DNA of 64,000 nt, taken from positions 22,067-86,066 of the forward strand of contig JAAAJB010000017.1 in assembly GCA_016098155.1 (NCBI GenBank). Reading direction: 5' to 3'. The stretch comes from Actinomortierella ambigua. Lineage: Eukaryota > Mortierellomycota > Mortierellomycetes > Mortierellales > Mortierellaceae. A model generated the notes under the pieces. The model was not told the DNA's origin, did no database searches, and was given only the letters and a program-made list of their open reading frames with translations. Shown piece after piece: positions 22,616 through 33,049 of the stretch. The position numbers were made by a program, and so were the translations under genes. Numbering within the stretch: the stretch's first letter is position 1; each line of letters starts with the position of its first letter.

Positions 22616-24720
22616 ATGCCATCAGAAACAGCTTCTGTACTGCCAAGCTCTATACCTGCTACGACCGTTGTGGATGCAGCAGAGCAACAGGATGACCATC
22701 ATCTTGTCATTCATGATGCAGTCATTCGCAAAACCTTGGAAGATCTCCTTCTCAGCTCCTTTAACCCGTTGCTGGTAAATATCTCAAGACTTTGGCATCG
22801 TAGCATCACTACTTCCTCGACTTCCCAGGGCTCTAATCGCAAACTTTGTTATTAGGACATTTCTGCTGCCACCCAAGACGAGTACGCTGACTTTGGAGGC
22901 CTTCTTAACCCATTACAGCTGGAGCAAGGCATCTTCGGAAGTGCTTTCGGGCACCCCTTACAGGTTTGTCATCGCCTGCTCGTTCTATCGTACGGACACC
23001 AATCTCCTCTCTACAGCGGCTCTAACACCATTAATACTTACTGCTCATACCTCACAGACAATAAAATCACACGTCGCCTCCAACCACAACACCATCACTG
23101 TGCGCCTTCGGATTCGTGATGTTCTTGAGCGAGACAACGCCATCATCAATGACGCCAAGTACTACAACATTCCATTGGCCGAACGCATCATCGACAAGGA
23201 CGTGGATTCAATGTCTGTGGTTCAGTTTACCCTCCGAGAGAGTACCTTGTGCCATTGGACGCAAACTCACTCCGGCGTCATTGGTGCTACATCGGTTCAT
23301 CACTTGACGTATGCGTCCAAAAGAACGGGGCTTTTTCGATTCATCTACTACTGTCAATGCCACGGAGAACCGCGGAAGCGAAAAGACAGAACGAAGGGAG
23401 GGACGACTGGCAAGCCCCGCAACAATCAGAAGCCTTCGATCAAATGTGGATGCCAGTCCACCATCACTGCCCAACAGGAGCCGAAAGGTATCCTTGAGCA
23501 AGCAGTTGTGGTTACTTACAACTACCAACACAATCACACCCTCGCGAGTCTAGAGGACATTGACACAGCACAACAGTCGGCGCGCATCAAGGCTACAATA
23601 AGAAGTCTTCTAGAACAGAGGTCTCCCGTCACGAACGTCATGCGGAGGTTAACCTTGAACTACGACCGATTCATTGCCATTGTCAGAGGAAACGACATGC
23701 GACTTTGTCGCGATGGTTTTCTCACGCACGAGGACGTCTACAATATATGGTACAGGATGCGGATTGAGAGAACGCGCAAGGACCGTGATCCTATCCTTTC
23801 GCCGATCAATTGGCCGGAGACGATTGATGCCGTTGGAGGCTTCTCATTCTACGACAGGTCGGACCGCACGTCTGGGGTGTATTTCGGATTCGCGACCAAG
23901 TGGCAGCTACAACAGCTACATACTCATGGCCGAACACTTTGCGTTGATGTCACGCGTGATGTGTTTGGGTGAGTACCTATTGATCCTGGTATTCATCTCG
24001 TATGTTTCTGTGTTTACTGTGTATTGACGGATTTCATGTTATGCTACATCAAATAGACAAAAGACATACCTCTTTACACTGGTGATCAAGAACCGAGACG
24101 TTGGCCTTGGAGTTCCTGTCGCATTTTTGCTTAGCAAGAGCACCGACTCCAACATCCTTGTTGCTTGGCTCGAGGGTATTTGCACTAAATTGAAGCAGAT
24201 GTTTTCGAGCGACGGCCGTGAGTACAACTACAGGCCGAATGCAGTCGTCACAGATCAAGGAAATACTGAGATTCTTGCAATCAAAAGAGCATTTCCTGCG
24301 GTTCCCATCCTGTATTGTGCTTGGCATACTTTGAAGGCCTGGGAGAAAAAGATCAAGATTAGAATGGTCGGAATGGGCCGCCTTTCTGTCGACCAAAGAA
24401 GGGCTGTGAGAGAAAGTGTATGAAACTGTGCACTGCTTTTTAACCAATTTTAACTTGATCCGGGATTTCAGACTTGATGTGATCTCTGACTGTTTATTTT
24501 ATTATTATTTTTTTGAATTGCAATAGATGAGGTTGGATCTTCGTGCGATTTTGTACGAAAAGGACATCTCGGCTGCTGCGGAGCTCATAGCACAGTTTCG
24601 CGTCAAGTGGAAGCGCCAAAAGCCCATGGTTGCATACCTGAACAAGGGTTACTTTGGGAAGGACCCTCTGGCCAATGATACCGATAATGATGACGACGGC
24701 GACAATGATGATGATTTTGG

Positions 24721-24756
<36 letters not shown>

Positions 24757-25636
24757 GGAAGATGCCGAATACACCGCCGTTGAGGGTCTTACCGTTGGTG
24801 AGGCTATCTCTCAAACAACACAGGGCTTCGCAGTGGACGAGTTTGAGGCAATCACACGGAAGCGACAACACTGGATGCTATGCTATCGTCAGGACATATC
24901 GTATCCATGCATCGATGCCAACAATTACATTGAAGCCTGGCATAGCTCACTCGAACAGCACTTTATTCGTGAGAAGCAACAGCGACGAGTGGACAACGTC
25001 ATTTACGTGCTCCATGACATCGTGGTTCCACATTTCCAGCAGAAGTGTATGCGAGGCCCTGTCAACGTCGGCATGATAAATCCTACGCAGAAGATAGAGA
25101 CCGAGCTTGTTAAGCGAGTCAAGGACCACATTGCGGCCAACGGATTTGTCGGGATGCGCCAGTCTTCTGCGCACACGATCGCCATTCAGTCATTTACGAC
25201 GCCAGAGACAGAGTATTTTGTCCAGCTCGACTTTTCCAGGAGCACCACAGGTCACATCATCAGCTGCACTTGTCCTAGCTTTGCTGACAGCGAGATGGGT
25301 TGCAAACACATCACTCTTTTGCAGCTGGAGATTCCCCAGCTGACGTTTCTCAAGGAGGGCCGCCATGATACTGAAAGAGACCTGGATCTCATGACGCCTC
25401 CTCCAACTATTATAGACGAGCCGGAACAGCCACCAGACATTAGTTTGGCACCTGACCACCGCGTTTACTTGGATCGGATCAACGAGCTTGAATCTCTTCG
25501 AGATAAAAGTAAGCCGCAACCTCATGCAGCCGAGCTGTGTTCGCTTCTTTCTCAATTTCTGCGTATTTACGAGCCATCGATGCATCGTAAGGAAAATGTG
25601 GAGTTGAGCAACAAGCGTGCGCGGCAGCTGTATTGA
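22616..25636 (+). CDS. MULE-type (Mutator-like) transposase with SWIM zinc finger (882 aa)
   Basis: Exons 22616-22774, 22856-22963, 23058-23968, 24057-24417 and 24527-25636. An N-terminal Cys/His-containing DNA-binding-like region (CQCHGEP, KCGCQSTI, YNYQHNH) is followed by a MULE DDE core. Candidate catalytic residues are Asp in LCVDVTRD, Asp in VVTDQGN, the C..H motif in LYCAWHTLK and Glu in NNYIEAWHSSL. The SWIM zinc finger CTCPSFADSEMGCKH follows. MULE transposases cut and paste DNA flanked by long terminal inverted repeats. A run of ~12 Asp codons (about 24720-24760) is inserted within the core. The frame is intact across five exons, so the copy is recent or domesticated. I could not find flanking terminal inverted repeats by eye. 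It is divergent to ATPase copy 2. Confidence 0.82.
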
Positions 25637-26388
25637 GACAAACAAATAAAAAAAAACATCAATCTACTTTTAAAAGTCAGAAAACAGGAGCAGAAAACTG
25701 TAAGCTACGCGGGCACGCCTCACGAAATTCGCCTCTACCTGTTTTATGTGTACACTGCCTCACTTTCTTCCGTGCTTCCCAGCATTGGCCCATTGCCGAG
25801 TTGTTTCTTGCCGACAAGGAGAGGGATGTGTCAGGACACCGACACGTCTGCGCACTTCTATTGTGGAAATTTCCGATGGCGAAATGACTTTCCGCTTGCT
25901 CGTTAACGTTCGAGACCCTCTCGGCTGAAAGAAGCTGAGCAAATTCAAGGGTTTGTGTATATGTGCGTGTGGAGGACATGGTGGTGTTTTGATTCATCGG
26001 CGGTTTTTTCCCCCTGTCCGCAGCCAATACAGGGGGAGGCCCACTGCCACTTTGACGCCCCCCTTCCAGGTACAGTACTTCTACCCCACACCGCCCAAGC
26101 CTTCATTCTTTCAATATGTCCATCTCATTCGCATTCTCATTCTCATCCCCTTTGACATTCAAAACATTTTTCACACGCTAACAACACAGGTATTTCTATG
26201 AGGCGAAGAAGAAAGAAAGAGGTTTTGGAGGTAGTCGCGCACTGCATTGTAGAGTTTCTCACACATTTATGCTCTTCCTTCCAGTCTGGTCTCTCAAAAA
26301 TTCAAACACACATACACACACTACATTACTGTCAACCAAACCAAAACCCCAAGATATTTTCTCTTTCAAGAATCAAACAAACGGATCC
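25637..26388. other. intergenic between MULE gene and Sel1 gene
   Basis: An AATAAA-like poly-A signal follows the MULE stop within 15 bp. The remainder includes a pyrimidine-rich leader before the Sel1 start. No gene seen. Confidence 0.5.
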
Positions 26389-26692
26389 ATGGACCTCCTC
26401 TCTCTGATGCTCAAAGCCGAGCACGACCACACCGGTGACTCGCAACTCCACCTCGCCAAACTCTTCCAGCCCAGCGCCTCCGCCACAACATGCCTCCTGC
26501 CGAACAACCTCCACTGGGCCTTTTACTGGACGCATCAAGCCGCCCAACGAGGCCACGTCCGGGCCCAGGTCCAGCTCGGAGACATGTACGCAGCAAGAAA
26601 GGGTGTCCCACCACCACTCTCGCCACCGCCATCTCCTGTCATTCCCCTTTCCAGTGAGGATGCTGGAGCCCAAGGAGAAGAGACGACCGATC

Positions 26693-26725
<33 letters not shown>

Positions 26726-29439
26726 CGACAATGGCCATGGCCTGGTACCGTCATGCAGCGGATGAGGCCGGGGACCGGGTGGCGCAGATGCGGCTCGGGA
26801 TCGCATACATGCTTGGGCGCTTGAACAACAGTGACGGGGAGGGGCAAACGCCGATCATCAAGGTGGATATGGCGCAGGCCGAGATGTGGCTCCGTCGGGC
26901 TAGCGAGCAAGGAGAGATGACGGCCCAACACTTGTTGGCGTGTATGTATTTTGATCGCGGGGCGGTGGCGGTGGAAGGAGCCGTCGATAGCGTTGGCGAT
27001 GGTGATCGTGATCGTGATGACAATAGTGGTGGTGGTGATGGCGATGGAGAAGAAAATCGAGCAGAAAAGGATGCAGAGGAGGCAGTCAAGTGGTTCCGCA
27101 GGTCAGCCGAGCAAGGGTATACGATAGCGCAGATCAATCTCGGGATGATGTACGAATATGGCTTGCGAGGACTAGACAAACAGCCGCAGGTCGCCAAGGA
27201 TTGGTACCGTCGAGCGGCCGAGCATGGCAACGCGCAGGCTCAGTACCAGCTGGCGGAAATATTGGAGGAAGAGGAGGATCATCAGGAAAGAGCTGACGCT
27301 GGAGCAGAAGAAGAAGAAGAAGTAGAGGAGGGAGGAGAGGGAGAAGGAGAAGCAGCAGCACCCGAGGCCTACCAGGACTCACCGGCCGTGATGTGGTATC
27401 GACGGGCGGCAGAACAAGGGTTCAGCAAAGCACAGGCCCACATGGGCCTGTTGTACATGGAAGGCCGAGGGCACCTTGTCAAGGACGCGGTCCAAGCTGC
27501 GCGATGGCTACGACAAGCCGCCGATCAGGGTCATGCCGGCGGACAATACTCGTTGGGATGTCTGTATCGCGATGGCGACGGGGTTGAGCAGGACGATGTC
27601 CAGGCCGTGGCCTTGTTCCGTCAGGCGGCCGATCAAGGTCTGGTGGTGGCCCTGACGAGTCTTGGGTTCATGTGCATGCACGGTCGAGGCGTCGAACAGG
27701 ATTGTGCCCAGGCCATGCATTGGTACCGACAGTCGGCCGATCAAGGAAGCGCCATCGCCCAGATCAACCTCGGGATCATGTATATGGAGGGACAAGGCCT
27801 GCCGGCACCCGATCGAGCCGAGGGTGCCCGGTGGTATCGCAAGGCGGCCGATCAAGGGAACGCCGTCGCACAATTGAACATGGCAATCCTGTATGAGGAA
27901 GGAAAGGGCGTGGAGAAGATAGATCCCGTAGAGGCGGAGCGGTGGTGCCGTCGAGCGGCCGACCAAGGATTACCCGCAGCGCAGGCAAAACTTGGCTGGT
28001 ATTACAGGACGGGCTTTGCTGTGGAGGAAAATTTGGCCGAGGCCGTCTTGTGGTATCAACGTGCCGCGGCACAGGAGGACCCGGTCGGTCTCACCAACCT
28101 GGGCGCATTGCACCAGACAGGGCTGGGTGTGAACCAGGACCTGGATGTGGCCTTGACAATGTTTCGCCAGGCAGCTAAACTGGGCAACAAGAGGGCTCAG
28201 TACAGCTTGGGCTGGCTATATGCCAATGGCTGCGGGGTCGAGCAAGACCTGGACGAGGCCGTCCGGTGGTACGCCCTGTCCGCCGAGCAAGGTTTTGCGG
28301 AAGCCCAGGTCAACCTCGGAGCCATGTACCGAGCTGGTCGTGGCGTCCAAAAGGATGAGGCCGCAGCGGTGGCCTTGTTCCGAAAGGCAGCCGAACAAGA
28401 GGATCCGACAGGTCAGCATAATCTGGCATGGATGTACATGGAAGGAGAAGGGACCGTCAAGGACGTGACGGAGGCGGTGAGATGGTTCACCAAGGCGGCC
28501 GAGCAAGATTTTTTGGATTCGATCAATGCCCTCGGGATACTCTACAGGACGGGCGACAGCGAGGTCGAGCTCGATGACGCATTAGCCTTTTCATGGTATC
28601 GCAAAGCAGCCGAGCTGGGGGATGCGGACGCCTGCAACTGTGTTGGATGGATGTACAGTTTGGGGCAGGGCGTGGAGCAGAGCTTTGACGAGGGCATTTC
28701 CTGGATTCGAAAGGCGGCTGAGAAGGGGCATGTGGGAGGACAGTACAATCTCGGCAAGATGTACTCGGAGGGCTCTGGTGTCGAAAAGGATGAAGAGCTG
28801 GCCTTTTCGTGGTTCATCAAAGCTGCAGAGCAAGGCGATGCTGAGGCGCAACTAAAGGTCGGAGTGTGCTATTGGCTCAACATCGGCGTCGAACAGGATC
28901 TGCCCAAAGCCGTTTCTTGGACACACAAGGCCGCTGAGCAGGGGAACATGGATGCAGAGAGGAACTTGGGAGCGATGTTTGACTTTGGCATCGGCGTCGA
29001 GCGAGACGACACAATGGCCTTTTCATGGTACCTCAAGAGCGCTACCAAGGGGCATGCGAGCGCCCAGTTTAGTGTCGCGCTGATGTTTGAGCTTGGCATT
29101 GGCACGCCCCAGAATGACGATGAGGCTAGGCATTGGTATGAAAAGGTGCTGGCTGAGGGAAGCGACGATGTGGAGCGGCATATCCAGGCATTTAATGATC
29201 CGGACCGACCCAAACCAAAGGATGGAGTCGTCGACTATGCGTGGTATTTACAGAGAGCGCAGGGCGGTGATCCAGCCGCTCAGTTCCACATTGCCCTTTT
29301 GTGCGAAAAGGGGCGAGGTTATGATCAAGATATCGCAGCTGCCGTGGGCTGGTATAATGCAGCCGCTAATCTGAGCCATGTCAGTGCTTCTGCACGCTTG
29401 GCCATTCTCAATCTGTTTACAGAATCAGAAAAGGAATGA
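26389..29439 (+). CDS. Sel1-like repeat protein (1016 aa)
   Basis: Single exon. Start set at MDLLSLMLKAEHD because repeat-type sequence begins right after it; the upstream in-frame Met reads leader sequence. The protein is almost entirely tandem Sel1/TPR-like units of ~36 residues with the classic AQ..LG.MY..G.GV..D...A..WYR.AA.QG pattern. Clear units run from about residue 60 to the end, roughly two dozen, interrupted by an A-rich stretch (26697-26724) and acidic D/G and E-rich inserts near 27000-27060 and 27265-27360. There is no signal peptide or membrane anchor at the start, so it is probably a cytosolic scaffold. In contrast to the gene at 4264-6765 the units stay regular to the C-terminus. 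Specific partners unknown. Confidence 0.9.
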
Positions 29440-29496
29440 AAATAAACATTTTTTTTTTAAAAAAAAAAAAGCATACACTCTCTAGCCTTCATTTTA

Positions 29497-30603
29497 CTAG
29501 TAAACGTATGGCACGAGGATCCAGCGCTGTCGAGGAGGAGTATTGCCTTGCGGAGTCGATAGGTCCTTGGACGTCCATTGGTCACCAAACTTGGTTCGAT
29601 ACCAAGCCGCAGTCTCGCGTGCGACGACGCCAAGATTTGAGATGACCCAGCCCAGCACAATCAACAAAGTCGTGGATCCCTGTGGGCTGTTGAGCGAGGC
29701 AGACGCAATGATGTAGTAGGCCACATAGATCAACATCTCGGCCACATAGTGAGGGCAGACAAAGTAGTTGAACCAGTCGCCATGTGGGACTCTGTACACA
29801 GACTTTGTCGTTGGCGAGTCGTCGTCCTTCTTTGCGGCTGCGACGGCATCCTGTTGAGGTCGAGACTGGGCCTTTGGGCGAAGACTGGCCAGGATGCAAT
29901 GGCATGCAAATTGGTGGTAGTACGCCCAGAAAAACAACACGGTACCGACACCGACCATGAGGGCTCGGCCGGGAGGAAGAGACCAGAACGGAATGACGCG
30001 CTCTGGGTGCTCGACAGCGTCAATCCACAATGCAGGGGGTACGGCGATGTAGAAGGTGATGCCAATCAAATAGTGACCGACGTGCATACGCGCCGTGGGC
30101 GATGGACGCTCGACATACCACGACTCGTACCAACGTCGGAGCACATGCAGAAAGTTGAGGCCTAGGAGGAACCAAGGCACAGTATTGATAGACAGTGGCT
30201 GAACGCCCACAGACACGCCAAAGTGCTGGAGAAGGAGAAGGAAGCTCCATGGTCGGTCGAACAATGTCTGCGCGTCGTCGCCGGGCGAGCGACACAGGTA
30301 GTAGAGGTCGACGGTGAGGTAAGCCATCCAAAGAGAGGCCCAGACGTAGAAATGGGCAAACCAGTACTTGGGGACGGTGAGGGACCGCAAGGCAAGGGCC
30401 AGTCGGTCAGACAATGACTGCTCGTTGGGGGTGTTGTGTTGGTGCCCGGTTGGCTTTTCGTTGAGCTTGCCATAGTCGAGAATAGACTTTTTCAGGAACG
30501 GGAGAGTCCCAGCGAGAAGAGCGGCAATGGTGATGCCGGCAAAGTAGATGCGGATCACAGAGGAGAATGGAGTCCATTCTGGCAACAATGGAGGACTTGT
30601 CAT
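29497..30603 (-). CDS. polyprenol reductase-like / steroid 5-alpha-reductase family (SRD5A3/Dfg10 type), 368 aa
   Basis: Single exon, start at MTSPPLLPEW. Multiple hydrophobic segments indicate an integral membrane protein. The C-terminal 3-oxo-5-alpha-steroid 4-dehydrogenase-type domain carries HGDWFNYFVCPHYVAEMLIY and ends WYRTKFGDQW...RWILVPYVY. The middle has RRWYESWYVERPS...MHVGHYLIG and FWAYYHQFACHCILASLR. These match the SRD5A3/Dfg10 branch, which reduces the alpha-isoprene unit of polyprenol to dolichol in the ER membrane and so feeds N-glycosylation (recent work on human SRD5A3 assigns it to polyprenal). Convergent with the Sel1 gene (57 bp between stops) and divergent to the COG0523 gene. 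Confidence 0.87.
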   Translation of the reverse strand: MTSPPLLPEWTPFSSVIRIYFAGITIAALLAGTLPFLKKSILDYGKLNEKPTGHQHNTPNEQSLSDRLALALRSLTVPKYWFAHFYVWASLWMAYLTVDLYYLCRSPGDDAQTLFDRPWSFLLLLQHFGVSVGVQPLSINTVPWFLLGLNFLHVLRRWYESWYVERPSPTARMHVGHYLIGITFYIAVPPALWIDAVEHPERVIPFWSLPPGRALMVGVGTVLFFWAYYHQFACHCILASLRPKAQSRPQQDAVAAAKKDDDSPTTKSVYRVPHGDWFNYFVCPHYVAEMLIYVAYYIIASASLNSPQGSTTLLIVLGWVISNLGVVARETAAWYRTKFGDQWTSKDLSTPQGNTPPRQRWILVPYVY

Positions 30604-30793
30604 GGCGGGGTAGATGAAGAGACAATCGAGCTGAGCACCATGGCAAACCCGTTTCACGTGGTGGGAAAGACAGGGGCCGTGCCTAACGCCCCTGCTCGTC
30701 GCACGCATGCACCAAAGGCAGTCACAACGCCCAAAAAAAAAAAGATAACTTCCCAACGTTCTTCATTCCCCCCTCCATCGGCACCAAGACGAA
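30604..30793. promoter_or_regulatory. 190-bp bidirectional promoter region
   Basis: Only 190 bp separate the start codons of the polyprenol reductase gene (-) and the ZNG1-type gene (+), so both promoters and both 5' leaders must share it. I see no TATA box; an A-run lies at about 30732-30743. Confidence 0.5.
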
Positions 30794-32589
30794 ATGACAA
30801 ACACAGTGACCGACAGAGGCTCGGCGGCAAATGACATGCCTCCAGCAGTTGCACAAGCAACAACGACAACAGCAACCACAACAGCAACAGCAGCAGCGGT
30901 GACAGCGCAGGCTGACCCGGCGGGCAGAGTTGGTGGCGTGGGAGAGTTGAGCCTCGACGGGCTCGACGACGACGACGACGATGATGATGAGGACATGCCA
31001 CCCGAGCTCGTCGATACTGCTGATCCAACATCGTCTGGACAGAGCGTCGATCTGATGAACAAGAAGATCCCCATTACCATCATCACCGGGTTTCTCGGAG
31101 CTGGCAAGTCGACGTTGCTCAACTACATCCTGACGGAGAAGCACGACTTTAAGGTGGCCGTCATCCTGAACGAGTTTGGCGAGTCTGGAGGTATCGACAA
31201 GGCCATGAATGTCGGCACTGGTGGCGAGGTGGTCGAGGAGTGGCTTGAGCTTCAGAATGGATGCCTGTGTTGCACCGTCAAGTAAGTGGTGTTTGCTCTG
31301 TCTCTCTCTCTGTCTCTCCCTCTCTCTCTCTATCTGTCACGCACCTGCTTGACAATAGATCAAGTTGGGTTTACGACCTTAGAGATCAAATGAGTTTGCA
31401 TTTAACTAACCCGCACCTCTCCCGACGCTACTGTCAACTCAGGGACAATGGCGTTTTGGCGATTGAAAATCTGATGAAGAAGAAGGGCAAGTTTGACTAT
31501 ATCTTGCTCGAGACCACAGGCCTGGCAGATCCGGCACCCATTGCAGAGATGTTCTGGCTGGACGATGCCATTGGCAGTGACATCTATCTCGACGGGATCG
31601 TGACGCTAGTCGACACCAGGAATGTCCGCAAGGTACGTTATTGGGCGGGCAGAGTGGCACCTGGTTCATTGACGTCACAGAAAAAAAAAGAGTACTGCGG
31701 AGTTGCTCCAACCCCTTGAGTCTCACCATCATCACTTTATTCCATACCATAAAAAAAAGGAACTAGCAGTGGAGAAGAAGGATGGCTCGCTGAACGAAAC
31801 CGCAAAGCAGATTGCAATGGCCGATCGACTGATCCTCAACAAGACCGACCTGGTCTCGACCGATGAGATTGAGGCTCTGGAGGCGGAGATTCGGGCCATG
31901 AACGGTGTGGCCCAGATCGTGCGGACACAGCACTCCAAGGTCGACCTGGCGTTTGTGCTTGATATCTCGGCCTTTGATCCGGATCGGGTGAAGGATCTTG
32001 ACCCACCATCTGTAGATGACCATGAGGGACATGTCCATGACGAGCACTGTGGGCATGAGCAAGCTGTCAATCGTCATATTGATCAGGTATGTATCATTTT
32101 TGGGACTAATGGGAAAGAGCAAACTATACGCTCTCTCTTGCCTCACCTCCCCCTAGACTCACGCCGTTATTCTTTTTTTTTTAAACCCCTTAGTCGATCC
32201 ACACGCTATTGCTGACGTTCCAGACACCGACAGTGAATCAGAAAAAGTTTGAGCGGTGGCTGCAAGGGCTGCTGTGGGACCATCACATTCCTGTGGGCAA
32301 TGGTGACCAAGTGGACGATAATGCTGCTAAAGGACCTCATGTGGACGTACTGCGTGCCAAGGGCATTTTATTCCCAGAAGAGCGGCCAGCAGGGACCAAG
32401 ATTGTAATCCAAGGCGTGCAAGAGCTGTACGACGTCAAGGAGACAACACCATCCATGAATGCTTCAGAGGGTGAGAAAGCGCCCGAGAACCGGGTGGTAC
32501 TCATTGGCCGAGGTTTGGACAAGCAGTTACTAGTAGCGTCTTGCGCTCGGTATTTAAACTTGAACCCATCGTTAATCCATGCCAAATAA
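30794..32589 (+). CDS. COG0523/CobW-family GTPase, ZNG1-type zinc metallochaperone (466 aa)
   Basis: Exons 30794-31281, 31443-31632, 31760-32086 and 32194-32589. The fourth exon start was chosen so that [14 protein letters not shown] is kept, matching family sequence. G-protein motifs: GFLGAGKST near 98-106 (P-loop), the COG0523 metal motif GCLCC near 156-160, [10 protein letters not shown], and NKTD near 253. A His-rich stretch ([16 protein letters not shown], ~312-328) is typical of zinc-handling members. The CobW C-terminal domain follows. ZNG1 proteins deliver Zn2+ to methionine aminopeptidase 1 through an N-terminal CPELVP-type motif. Here the equivalent position after an Asp run reads [10 protein letters not shown], so the Cys is replaced by Pro. 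Exon 3 follows an A-rich acceptor (aaaaaaaag), which is weak. The stop codon overlaps an AATAAA signal. Confidence 0.9.
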
Positions 32590-33049
32590 AAGCTAGAGTC
32601 AGGTCCAATACCTCACAGCGCAAAAAAAATTAAGAGACAGAGGATCGGACGAATCCTACTGTCATATTGATCAATCCTGCTGCAGCCTCATGGTCATTCC
32701 TGGAACGCCTATCGCTGAGCCCAGTCGTTGTTTGTTTTGATAAAAGCGACGATACTCTCTCTTGGATGAAGATTGATGAATGAGCGTTGAGGGAAGCAAT
32801 GGCGATTGTTTCTTTTTGGTGGCAACAGAGGAAAGCCCTTGATCCCAATGTACCAGCCAAAAAAATATAAATCTTATCAGCAGCTCTCACGCGAGTCAAC
32901 GAGTCGCCCCTCAGCACACAACCCAAAATGAATGGACATGAGTCACTTTGCCTTCGTCTCCACAATTCACCCCCATTGAGGCAGAGCCTTCCCTGTCGAG
33001 AGTGGTTGCGTTCATACACACACACTCACGCACTTGTAGGGAAGACAGG
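32590..33049. other. short intergenic/leader region
   Basis: Spacer between two same-strand genes. An in-frame ATG at 32948 would extend the next protein by 34 residues, but that extension looks like leader sequence. No other feature seen. Confidence 0.45.

Noticed and set aside
22280..25950. Terminal inverted repeats expected around the MULE gene
   Set aside because: I compared several hundred bases on each side by eye and found no convincing inverted match; not reported as an element with defined ends.
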